Assembly (NCBI GenBank): GCA_910588045.1 | Contig: CAJUPS010000115.1 | Coordinates: 1 to 8,892 of the forward strand | From: an uncultured Oscillospiraceae bacterium | Lineage (GTDB): Bacteria > Bacillota > Clostridia > Oscillospirales > Oscillospiraceae | Reading direction: 5' to 3' | DNA length: 8,892 bases | Shown here: piece by piece, positions 1 through 5,368 of the stretch | How the letters are laid out: each line of letters starts with the position of its first letter | Position numbering within the stretch: position 1 is the stretch's first letter | Notes under the pieces: generated by a model | What the model saw: the letters and a program-made list of their open reading frames with translations, nothing else | Told to the model about the DNA's origin: nothing | Databases searched by the model: none | Program-made: the position numbers and the translations under genes

Positions 1-138
1 GAGGAGGGCAAGCTCACCGGTCCCTCCGCCTGGGACGGCTACGTGGCCTGCGTGGCCGGGGACGCGCTGAACGCCTCCCGTGGCACCAGCCAGTTCCTCA
101 AGGTGGAGACCATCGAGAAACCCGCTATGTACTGCTGA
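1..138 (+). CDS. C-terminal end of a probable Gfo/Idh/MocA family oxidoreductase (5'-truncated by window edge)
   Basis: Frame 1 is open from the first base to a TGA at 136-138 and encodes 45 residues, starting EEGKLTGPSAWDGYVA and ending EKPAMYC. The GPSAWDGY block followed by a short helix and a terminal KPAMY-like tail resembles, from memory, the C-terminus of NAD(P)-dependent Gfo/Idh/MocA sugar or inositol dehydrogenases. The Rossmann domain and catalytic residues lie outside the window, so substrate and activity cannot be judged. It is the only gene on the plus strand and converges on the surface-protein gene, with a shared terminator between them. That the fragment is coding is likely because codon use is GC-rich and it stops just before an intergenic hairpin. 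The family call is moderate, resting on one short motif. Confidence 0.6.
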   Translation, partial: EEGKLTGPSAWDGYVACVAGDALNASRGTSQFLKVETIEKPAMYC

Positions 139-199
139 ACTGGTTACTTACCATAGGCCGGATTTCCCCAAAAGTTGCACGTTTTTGGGAAACCCTTCT

Positions 200-245
200 G
201 CAAAAAACTTGGCCCCGGAGGCGTGAGCCTCCGGGGCCTTTGCTT
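200..245. terminator. Bidirectional intrinsic terminator between convergent genes
   Basis: A perfect 12-bp GC-rich stem (211-222 pairs with 227-238) closes on a GTGA loop. On the minus strand it is followed by AAGTTTTTTG, a good U-tract, so it should end the surface-protein transcript, whose stop codon lies about 30 nt upstream of the stem. On the plus strand the tail is TTTGCTT, weaker but plausible for the oxidoreductase gene. No gene is seen between 139 and 269. Confidence 0.9.
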
Positions 246-269
246 GGGTCAGAGTTGGACGCGCTCCGC

Positions 270-3200
270 TTATTCAGCGGGGACGATTCTCTCACAGAAG
301 CGCATGAGAATCATAGCTACCTGGGCGCGGTCCGCCCGGCCGCTGGGAACCAGGGTGTAGCTGGTCACACCGGAAATCAGCTCCTCGGCAACCGCCCACT
401 GCATGGCCTCCAGGGCATAAGCACTGATGTCACCGGCATCGGTGTAGACGGACAGATCAGCGCGCTTGCTGGTGTCATAACCCTTGAGCTGGGCGTAGCG
501 GTACAGGATCGCCGCCAGCTGCTCGCGGGTGATGTCCTGGGTGGGCTTGAAAATGGTGTCGCTGTAGCCCTTGACCACGCCGTTGGCCGCGCCCCAGGCG
601 ACGGCGTCGGTGTACCATTCACCCGCCGCAACGTCCGTGAAGGCGGAGGCCGCCGCGTTGGGCTCGCCCTCCAGGCGGTGGAGGATGGTCACGATCATAC
701 CGCGCTCCGTGGAGAGCGAGGGGGCGAAGGTGGTTTCATTGATGCCTTTCATCAGCCCCCTGTCGAACACATAGGCCACTGCGTCACGATACCACATATC
801 GTCGGCCACGTCGCGGAAGAGCAGTGGAAGCCTGTCAAGCGGCGTCTCGTCATCTGTGATGGTGGTGCCGGGGTCCAGCGGGGTCGGGTTGTCGGTGATG
901 GTGGACGGCGGGGTAGTCGTACCCGTGCCGCCGCCAGTGGGATAGGTGGGCGTGAAGGTGGGGAAGTAGGGATCAACATAGGTCAGGCGGCCGATACTTT
1001 CCGTCCGGGGCGTACCGCAGACCGTGCAGGTGTAGGTCATCACACCCTCACTGGTATACGTTGGGGCGGTGGTCATGACCCCACCGTCCCACTGATGCGC
1101 CGTGCACCAGCGGGCATAGTAGACCTTGCCAGCCTCTGCCGTATCGCCAGTCACACGGCTACCGGAGAAATCAGCGGTTTCATACCAACCGGCGAAGGTA
1201 GCGCCAGTCTTGGTGGGCGTAGCCAATGCTTTGATTTTTGGCACTGCATCCGCCGTAACGTTGCCACCGTTGAGCACTCCAACAATGCCGTCCTTGATGG
1301 CAATAATCTCCTCCGTGTGCGCACTGTCCATCACGTAGAACACGGCCACATCAGACTTGTTCTCTGCCCCAACCACATGCAGGACTTTCACGCTGCCCAA
1401 AATGCTCTTGCCATTTTCTGCATCGGGCACAAACGCTTCCCCAGAGGTATCCGTCACAAATACGTGCTCACCGATTGTTGTCACGCTGTCCGGAATCTGA
1501 ATCAGGGGCATCCCGGTGGTCCTTCGGAAAGCCTTATCCTGAATCTCCGTCACGCTTTCCGGAATGGTCAGAGACTTGAGACTTCCACAGTTTTGGAACA
1601 ACCATTGTCCAATGGTCGTTAATCCGTTGGGAAGCACCACTTCCTCCAACTGACTGCAATCACAAAACGCAAGGTTTCCAATGGACTTCACGCTATCGGG
1701 GATGATTACCTCCGCTAGTGCAGTCTGTGCGAATGCGGACTGACCAATGGTTTCTACTCCATTTTCAATTGTGATTTTGCTCAGTTGAGAGCACTTTTGG
1801 AATGCGGATTCTCCAATCTTTTTCACCGTGCTGGGAATTGTGACCTCTTTCAGAGCAGTAAGGTAAAATACACTGTTACTTATTTCGGTCACACCGGAAG
1901 GAATCGTAACTGCTTCAATTGCTGTTCCTAAAAATGCACCCGCGCCTATTTCAGTCACAGATTGAGGAATAGACACATTTTTCAACTTTGCGTTGCTCTT
2001 AAAAGCGTATTTCCCTATTTTCTCCACTGTTGCGGGAATTTCAACTTTCTCCAGTGCCGTGCACTCACTAAATGCATACTGGGGAATCTCTTTGATGTCA
2101 CTAGGAAGCGTCACATTTGCCAACTTGGAGCACTTCACAAACGCATATTCCCCAAAAGTTGTGCCCTCTGCCATCGTAACAGAAGTCAGTGCACTACAGC
2201 CCTCAAAAATATTTTTGCCGAGATTTGTGCTTCCCTTAATCTCCACAGTTTCCAATGCTGTACAGCCTTGGAATGTATTAAACCTGATTTCTTTTACAGC
2301 TTCGGGGATGGTCACATTCTTTAGACTGGTGCATCTAAGGAAAACCTGATTATGAATTTCTTCAAGTGTTGAAGGGAATGTAATTGTTTCGAGAGAGCTG
2401 CAATCAATGAAAGTATTTCCCTCGATTACAGTTACACCTTCGCCTATCTCGACTTCCTTTAACTTTGTACATCCGCGTAACGCACCGCCAGGAATCGTCC
2501 CAACGCTGCCGGGAATAGAGATTTTTTCAAGATTCACATAACCGTCGTTCTGCCCGCTGAAACCAGGAAGATTTGTAGGCTTCCCTGTAAAAACGACCGA
2601 TTTGACCAGAGACTTATCAATATTGTTTCCCCATGCAGCCCCATTTAGCTGTCCATCGCCCTCAATGGTCAAAACGCCATCCTTGGTCAGCTTCCACGTT
2701 ATGTCGTACCATTTTCCGGACTTGATTACATCTGGGTCTTCATCCGAATCAGGCTCATCCTCTAACGTCATCACCTGTCGGAAAGCCTCCAGCGCGGCCT
2801 TGCACTGGGCAACCTCCGGAAGAGCCTTCTGCGCTTCCGTCAGGTCGTTATACAGCGCCTCAGCCGCTTCCACGCCAGCCAGAAGCGCCGCAGGGTCGTC
2901 CAGTTCGCGCAGCGCTTCCACTGCATTCAGAAATTCGGTGGGGACCGCCACTCCGGTGGCGGGAATGAGCTCTTGCGCTGTCAGGGTTTCGCCACAGACC
3001 AAGCAGCGGGAACCCTCTGTCAGGCCGGGCTGGGTCTCGGTGGGCGCAACGGCCTCCACGACCTCCGGCGTGTGAGCGGCAGCAGGAATGGTTTCGGTCC
3101 TGGTCTCGCCGCAGCCCTCCACGGTGCAGGTGAACGTTTTCACACCCGCTGCGGCGCAGGTGGCCTCCTGTGTTATCTCGCCGTTATTCCAGACATGCTC

Positions 3201-3326
3201 GCAGAGGGCGGGATCATCAATGGTCTCCTCCTCCGCAAAGGCCGTGACCTGGACCAAACCCAGGCACATAACCAGGGCCAGGAACATTGCAAGTCCGCGC
3301 TTGCGTAAATGTTTCAAATTCTTCAT
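270..3326 (-). CDS. Secreted surface protein with BspA-type leucine-rich repeats and three S-layer-homology domains
   Basis: The protein has 1018 residues. Residues 1-31 form a signal peptide (MKNLKHLRKR, then a hydrophobic core ending AFA|EE). Residues about 42-122 carry paired CxxC-like Cys motifs of the kind seen in Clostridia surface proteins, and 128-187 are helical. Residues about 262-625 hold roughly 15 LRR_5/BspA repeats with the pattern L-x-x-V-x-I-P-x-x-V-x-x-I-G-x-x-A-F-x-x-C. Residues 645-740 contain an InlB B-repeat-like segment (FAGWY...KVYYARW), 741-780 a second Cys motif, and 785-830 a Thr/Pro/Gly linker. Three SLH domains lie at about 837-885, 896-945 and 960-1012 and would anchor it to the cell-wall polymer. 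LRR_5/SLH proteins are usually adhesins or matrix-binding proteins; the ligand is unknown. I chose the ATG at 3326 because AGGAAG lies 6 nt upstream and the signal peptide begins there; the longer frame from 3386 starts inside the riboswitch. The LRR part is clearly more AT-rich than both ends. Confidence 0.93.
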   Translation of the reverse strand: MKNLKHLRKRGLAMFLALVMCLGLVQVTAFAEEETIDDPALCEHVWNNGEITQEATCAAAGVKTFTCTVEGCGETRTETIPAAAHTPEVVEAVAPTETQPGLTEGSRCLVCGETLTAQELIPATGVAVPTEFLNAVEALRELDDPAALLAGVEAAEALYNDLTEAQKALPEVAQCKAALEAFRQVMTLEDEPDSDEDPDVIKSGKWYDITWKLTKDGVLTIEGDGQLNGAAWGNNIDKSLVKSVVFTGKPTNLPGFSGQNDGYVNLEKISIPGSVGTIPGGALRGCTKLKEVEIGEGVTVIEGNTFIDCSSLETITFPSTLEEIHNQVFLRCTSLKNVTIPEAVKEIRFNTFQGCTALETVEIKGSTNLGKNIFEGCSALTSVTMAEGTTFGEYAFVKCSKLANVTLPSDIKEIPQYAFSECTALEKVEIPATVEKIGKYAFKSNAKLKNVSIPQSVTEIGAGAFLGTAIEAVTIPSGVTEISNSVFYLTALKEVTIPSTVKKIGESAFQKCSQLSKITIENGVETIGQSAFAQTALAEVIIPDSVKSIGNLAFCDCSQLEEVVLPNGLTTIGQWLFQNCGSLKSLTIPESVTEIQDKAFRRTTGMPLIQIPDSVTTIGEHVFVTDTSGEAFVPDAENGKSILGSVKVLHVVGAENKSDVAVFYVMDSAHTEEIIAIKDGIVGVLNGGNVTADAVPKIKALATPTKTGATFAGWYETADFSGSRVTGDTAEAGKVYYARWCTAHQWDGGVMTTAPTYTSEGVMTYTCTVCGTPRTESIGRLTYVDPYFPTFTPTYPTGGGTGTTTPPSTITDNPTPLDPGTTITDDETPLDRLPLLFRDVADDMWYRDAVAYVFDRGLMKGINETTFAPSLSTERGMIVTILHRLEGEPNAAASAFTDVAAGEWYTDAVAWGAANGVVKGYSDTIFKPTQDITREQLAAILYRYAQLKGYDTSKRADLSVYTDAGDISAYALEAMQWAVAEELISGVTSYTLVPSGRADRAQVAMILMRFCERIVPAE

Positions 3327-3370
3327 AAATTTCTTCCTTTCTTTGCATGATTTCGGACGCAAAGTGTCCG
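3327..3370 (-). promoter_or_regulatory. Ribosome binding site and possible riboswitch expression platform of the surface-protein gene
   Basis: AGGAAG at 3338-3333 stands 6 nt from the ATG at 3326. Upstream, two hairpins that cannot form together are visible on the minus strand. CGGAC (3370-3366) can pair with GTCCG (3358-3354). Alternatively CTTTGC (3364-3359) can pair with GCAAAG (3346-3341), ending two bases from the SD. Neither is followed by a U-run, so control of translation start or mRNA stability is more likely than termination. The pairings are read directly; the regulatory role is inferred. Confidence 0.5.
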
Positions 3371-3448
3371 GTAACCGAACGAGCATGACGCGGAAAGCCG
3401 CGTTTTAGCCTCTGGTTTTGCCGTCCCAGCGTTTCCACTGGTTTGCCA
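3367..3448 (-). promoter_or_regulatory. c-di-GMP-I (GEMM-I) riboswitch aptamer, promoter-distal copy
   Basis: On the minus strand GGCAAACC is followed by a 6-bp stem with one G-U pair (CCAGTG / CGCTGG) closed by a GAAA tetraloop. Then come GACGGCAAAACC, GGCTAAAA, a perfect 6-bp hairpin (ACGCGG-CTTT-CCGCGT), CATG, and GGTTACC as the 3' arm. These elements occur in the order of the GEMM-I consensus. The G before CAAACC and the C after GGTTA, which contact the ligand in the known structure, are both present; the G favours c-di-GMP over cGAMP. The core differs from the usual GACGCAAAGCC by an inserted G and an A for G change, so affinity may differ from the first copy. The UAAA/CAUG tetraloop-receptor-like elements are kept here. 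Confidence 0.85.
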
Positions 3449-3522
3449 TTGCAACCGGTCGAGCGTGGGTGATCCCCGACGCACCTGGCTTTGCGTCCCA
3501 TTGTTTCCAATGGTTTGCCGAA
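3449..3522 (-). promoter_or_regulatory. c-di-GMP-I (GEMM-I) riboswitch aptamer, promoter-proximal copy
   Basis: The minus strand reads CGGCAAACC, a perfect 6-bp stem CCATTG / CAATGG around a GAAA tetraloop, then GACGCAAAGCC, which matches the GEMM-I core exactly. A second stem follows (GCGT..GGG / CCC..ACGC, 3484-3462), then CCGGTTGC as the closing arm (3458-3451). The ligand-contacting G and C positions are kept. Its P3 helix lacks the CUAA/AUG tetraloop-receptor elements seen in the second copy. The two aptamers are directly adjacent, about 72 nt apart from one P2 stem to the other, and their P2 stems differ at bases that still pair, which supports RNA structure rather than coding sequence. 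Confidence 0.88.
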
Positions 3523-3527
3523 AAATG

Positions 3528-3556
3528 ATAATACTGTGCAGGGATTAAAGTTGCGG
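3528..3556 (-). promoter_or_regulatory. Candidate promoter for the riboswitch and surface-protein transcript
   Basis: On the minus strand TATTAT (3533-3528) is a good -10 box; 17 nt upstream the -35 position reads CCGCAA (3556-3551), which is poor. Transcription would start at about 3521, just before the first aptamer, which is the expected geometry. No better pair lies nearby. The poor -35 could mean an activator is needed or that transcription also enters from upstream. Confidence 0.45.
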
Positions 3557-3607
3557 ACGTTGCGGTCCGTGGCCCACCCCGGTGTGTTCCGGGGCAGTCT
3601 GCTCCAT
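3545..3607 (-). CDS. Possible 20-residue small ORF upstream of the riboswitch promoter
   Basis: An ATG at 3607 is preceded by GAGGAGG with 7 nt spacing, one of the best SD sites in the window. It encodes 20 residues, starting MEQTAPEHTGVGHG, and stops at TAA 3545-3547. It has no membrane segment and matches nothing I recognise. It lies 96 nt after the AP2-like gene's stop and before the riboswitch -10 box, so it would be made only from transcripts coming through that gene. It contains a CCCCGG/CCGGGG inverted repeat (3577-3594). It could be a true microprotein, a translated leader or chance. Confidence 0.3.
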   Translation of the reverse strand: MEQTAPEHTGVGHGPQRPQL

Positions 3608-3703
3608 GCGCATTCCTCCTCTGCTGCGTTATCGTCGAACTCCGTTGTGACGTATACACCACCCGACCCGCCCCGAGGGTGTGGCGGAAACGGGAGCATA
3701 CCC

Positions 3704-4171
3704 TTATTGGTTCGCGGCCCGGCCTTTTTCGTACTCCGCCAGGAAGGGAGCGAACAACTCCTCCTCCGCCTGCTTCCGGGCCTTGACGGCATCATCAAAC
3801 AATTTGTAGCTGCCCAGGTGATAGCGCTTTCCTTTGAAGCAAATCGACGCCCGCCAGGTCCGCTTTCGCACATTCCAATCCACGCCGGGAACTCCGCTGG
3901 TGTTGTTGCAGCGCCTCGTACTGGCACGAATCATCTCCACGCAGGTGCCGTCCACGTAGGTCAGACGGTTCTCGATTCCTGCCCCGTGGGCGCAACCGCA
4001 GCTAACGGTCCGCCCGTCGCGGAGGCGGCTGGTTTTGACCACGGTCTCATTCCCGCAGTCGCATCGGCACAGCCAAGCAGTGCGGGACCCGATATTCTCC
4101 GCCGGGGCCAGGACGGTTAATCTTCCGAACCACTGTCCGGTCAGATCAAGCTTTTTCGTGGAATGGCGCAC
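3704..4171 (-). CDS. Small DNA-binding protein with N-terminal Cys-rich (zinc-finger-like) motif and AP2-like domain
   Basis: The protein has 155 residues from a GTG start at 4171, chosen because a perfect GGAGGT lies 9 nt upstream; the TTG start at 4237 has no SD and would lie beyond the recombination-like site. Residues 8-20 (LDLTGQWFGRLTV) and the Cys set C35, C37, C39, C58, C60 form the Cys-rich motif common in phage and Firmicutes proteins that also carry AP2 or HNH domains. Residues about 90-137 match the bacterial AP2-like fold: SGVPGVDWN, W106, KGKRYHLGSY, then a helix AVKARKQAEEE. It has no nuclease motif, so it is probably a regulator or accessory DNA-binding factor rather than an endonuclease. 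Its start codon lies 22 bp from the left inverted repeat of a likely invertible promoter, and no other convincing promoter precedes it. No terminator is seen between its stop and the riboswitch. Confidence 0.85.
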   Translation of the reverse strand: MRHSTKKLDLTGQWFGRLTVLAPAENIGSRTAWLCRCDCGNETVVKTSRLRDGRTVSCGCAHGAGIENRLTYVDGTCVEMIRASTRRCNNTSGVPGVDWNVRKRTWRASICFKGKRYHLGSYKLFDDAVKARKQAEEELFAPFLAEYEKGRAANQ

Positions 4172-4193
4172 GTTTCCCGCACCTCCGTCTGTG

Positions 4194-4213
4194 GACAAAA
4201 TTTTTATTTTGTC
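4194..4213 (+). repeat. Left inverted repeat, likely recombinase site (IRL)
   Basis: The plus strand reads GACAAAATTTTTATTTTGTC. Two 8-bp arms in inverted orientation flank an asymmetric centre (TTTT), the architecture of a tyrosine-recombinase core site. The same 20 bases occur in the opposite orientation at 4414-4433. Weaker similarity continues outward for about 8 bp (CGTCTGTG here, CGTCATGTT on the other side). The site lies in the predicted 5' UTR of the AP2-like gene. Confidence 0.85.
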
Positions 4214-4258
4214 CTTTGGTTGCACGCTTTTAGGCAACTAAGCAGCAAAGAAAAGCCC

Positions 4259-4328
4259 AAAAGGGCATGAAAAGTAAGGACTGCGCAAAAAGCGTTTTTG
4301 CAGTCCTTGGATTTTCATGCCCTTTTTT
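4259..4328. terminator. Large bidirectional hairpin terminator inside the invertible segment
   Basis: A 15-bp outer stem (4259-4273 with 4312-4326), a small internal loop, a 9-bp stem (4276-4284 with 4300-4308) and an AAAAA/TTTTT tip make one long hairpin. On the plus strand it ends in six Ts. On the minus strand the 3' side reads CCCTTTTGGGCTTTTC, also U-rich. In the present orientation it should stop recombinase transcripts before they reach the AP2-like gene. Confidence 0.88.
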
Positions 4329-4377
4329 CGTTAATCTGCCGATTTTGAGAAAACCGTCTTCCCTTTTCGGGATACTA

Positions 4378-4393
4378 TGCTATAATAAAGAAA
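4378..4393 (+). promoter_or_regulatory. Extended -10 promoter, pointing right in this orientation
   Basis: TGCTATAAT (4378-4386) is a perfect -10 box with the TG extension. At 17 nt spacing the -35 is only CTTCCC; a TTGAGA at 4345-4350 is too far away (30 nt). An extended -10 promoter can work without a good -35. The predicted start is about 4393, so the RNA would cross the right repeat and run antisense through the recombinase gene. Confidence 0.7.
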
Positions 4394-4413
4394 AGTTGGC
4401 TATGTAGAAATGC

Positions 4414-4433
4414 GACAAAATAAAAATTTTGTC
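4414..4433 (-). repeat. Right inverted repeat, likely recombinase site (IRR)
   Basis: The plus strand reads GACAAAATAAAAATTTTGTC, the exact reverse complement of the left repeat, so its A/T-asymmetric centre points the opposite way. It ends 14 bp before the recombinase stop codon. A GTCACGTGAC palindrome (4446-4455) overlaps that stop; its role, if any, is unknown. Confidence 0.85.
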
Positions 4434-4446
4434 AACATGACGAAAG

Positions 4447-5271
4447 TCACGTGACCAGCCCCAACTTTTCCAGCTGCCGCGCATGTTCCGCCCCGGAGGT
4501 CATCAGATAAATCCGGGTGGTGTTGATAGAGCTGTGCCCCAAAACGTCCGCCAGCTTCACGATGTCCTTGCAGACCTTGTAAAAAGTGGTAGCGAATAAA
4601 TGCCGCAAGTTGTGTGGGAAGACTTTGCTTTCCTCCACGCCTGCCTTTTTGCAGATAGCTTTCATTTCACGCCAAATCTGACCGCGAGACATCCGTTTTC
4701 CGCTTCCGGTGAGGAAAATCTCTCCGGAGGCGATTTTGTTTTTCTTGGCGTACTTGAGCAGCTTCCGGCGGAGCTTGTTGGGAAGTAGAATGCTACGGAT
4801 TTTCCCCTTTAGATTGATGTCCGTCCCCGCCCGGTTCGCAGCTTCAACGGTGATATACCGAACTTCTGACACTCGAATCCCCGTTGCGCAGATGGTCTCC
4901 ATCAGAAGCTCCAACCGCTCCTGGCCCGTCTCCCGGGCAGCATCCAAGAGCCGCTGGTACTCCGCTTTTGTCAGTTCCCGGCTCTCCTCCCGGAACGCCT
5001 TCCGCTGGACGCGGAGAAACCTGATTTTGCAGTCCTCCCGCCCCAGGAACTTGAGAAACCGGTTGACTGCTGACAGCATGGAGTTGACCGTAACCGGCGC
5101 ATATCCCCGCTCCAGCAGGTACTCCCGCCATCCGAAAGCCTCCTCCAGGTCCAGGTCATCCAGCCAGGCAGCGAAAGCGCGAACATCCCGCTGATACTTT
5201 TCAATAGTTCCTATGCTGCGCCCCTCGCTTTTCAGGTGTGCGATAAAGTTTTTCAAATCGTCTGTATGCAT
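4447..5271 (-). CDS. Tyrosine recombinase, likely the invertase of the adjacent promoter switch
   Basis: The protein has 274 residues, typical of compact Xer/RecV-like tyrosine recombinases. Residues 1-90 form the helical core-binding (SAM-like) domain (TIEKYQRDVRAFAAWL, VTVNSMLSAVNRFLKFL). Residues 99-265 are the catalytic domain, with R133 in TGIRVSE, a Lys at 155 or 157 in LKGKIR, H220 and R223 in HNLRH, H246 in LGHSS and the nucleophile Y255 in TTRIYL. All catalytic positions are present, so it should be active. It lacks the arm-binding N-terminal domain of phage integrases, and no excisionase or phage genes are nearby, which argues for a DNA invertase rather than a prophage integrase. 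Paired inverted 20-bp sites lie next to its 3' end. The ATG at 5271 is preceded by AGGGGG at about 10 nt, inside a hairpin. Confidence 0.93.
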   Translation of the reverse strand: MHTDDLKNFIAHLKSEGRSIGTIEKYQRDVRAFAAWLDDLDLEEAFGWREYLLERGYAPVTVNSMLSAVNRFLKFLGREDCKIRFLRVQRKAFREESRELTKAEYQRLLDAARETGQERLELLMETICATGIRVSEVRYITVEAANRAGTDINLKGKIRSILLPNKLRRKLLKYAKKNKIASGEIFLTGSGKRMSRGQIWREMKAICKKAGVEESKVFPHNLRHLFATTFYKVCKDIVKLADVLGHSSINTTRIYLMTSGAEHARQLEKLGLVT

Positions 5272-5280
5272 AAAAAGAAT

Positions 5281-5320
5281 CCCCCTTTTGTGTTCCTTCT
5301 AAGTTTCACACAAAAGGGGG
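5281..5320 (-). promoter_or_regulatory. 13-bp hairpin over the recombinase ribosome binding site
   Basis: CCCCCTTTTGTGT (5281-5293) and ACACAAAAGGGGG (5308-5320) are perfect inverted repeats with a 14-nt spacer. On the minus strand the 3' arm contains the AGGGGG that serves as SD, and ATTCTTTTT follows before the ATG at 5271. Folded, the RNA would hide the SD or act as a weak terminator for transcripts coming from the upstream operon. As DNA it could also be a binding site. I see no strong promoter between here and 5368. Confidence 0.65.
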
Positions 5321-5368
5321 AAAAGTTGTATGGTGTTGTGCAACCAATCTGAAAAATATTGCAAGGAA

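Larger units (their letters stand above)
4194..4433. other. Putative invertible promoter cassette (240 bp including both repeats)
   Basis: Exactly 200 bp lie between two identical inverted 20-bp sites, and a tyrosine recombinase gene begins 14 bp beyond the right repeat. The interior holds a large terminator hairpin (4259-4328) and an extended -10 promoter pointing right (4378-4386). In this orientation the promoter faces the antisense strand of the recombinase gene and the AP2-like gene has none. Mirror placement after inversion would put the -10 box at 4246-4241 and the transcript start near 4234, about 63 nt before the GTG at 4171, with the terminator behind it. This matches known recombinase-flipped promoters of Clostridia and Bacteroides. 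Inversion is inferred, not observed. Confidence 0.7.

Noticed and set aside
163..192. TTTCCC...GGGAAA inverted repeat after the oxidoreductase gene
   Set aside because: The stem has a mismatch and no T-tail follows it; the strong hairpin at 211-238 is the better terminator.
240..1622. 460-codon plus-strand open frame opposite the surface-protein gene
   Set aside because: It is an antisense shadow. The minus frame has a signal peptide, LRR and SLH domains and a good SD, while this frame has low-complexity Gly/Arg/His-rich content and no SD.
3367..3522. cGAMP (GEMM-Ib) riboswitch
   Set aside because: Both copies carry G, not A, at the position before CAAACC that distinguishes the two ligands.
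3405..3662. 85-codon minus frame with repeated AN-W-K-WD peptide motifs
   Set aside because: The repeat is the translation of the two conserved riboswitch aptamers; the paired stems with GAAA loops explain it better than a protein.
3217..3927. 236-codon minus-strand frame crossing the riboswitch and the AP2-like gene
   Set aside because: It overlaps two aptamers and the AP2-like gene in another frame, and no domain is recognisable.
3491..4120. 209-codon plus-strand frame opposite the AP2-like gene
   Set aside because: It is an antisense shadow with no SD or domain; the minus frame encodes a recognisable Cys motif and AP2-like fold.
4194..4433. The 20-bp palindromes as ordinary intrinsic terminators
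   Set aside because: The arms are AT-rich, the two copies are identical but inverted, similarity extends outward, and a separate strong terminator lies between them; recombination sites fit better.
4447..5271. Prophage or integrative element integrase
   Set aside because: No excisionase, structural, replication or mobilisation genes, no tRNA attachment site, and no arm-binding domain are seen.
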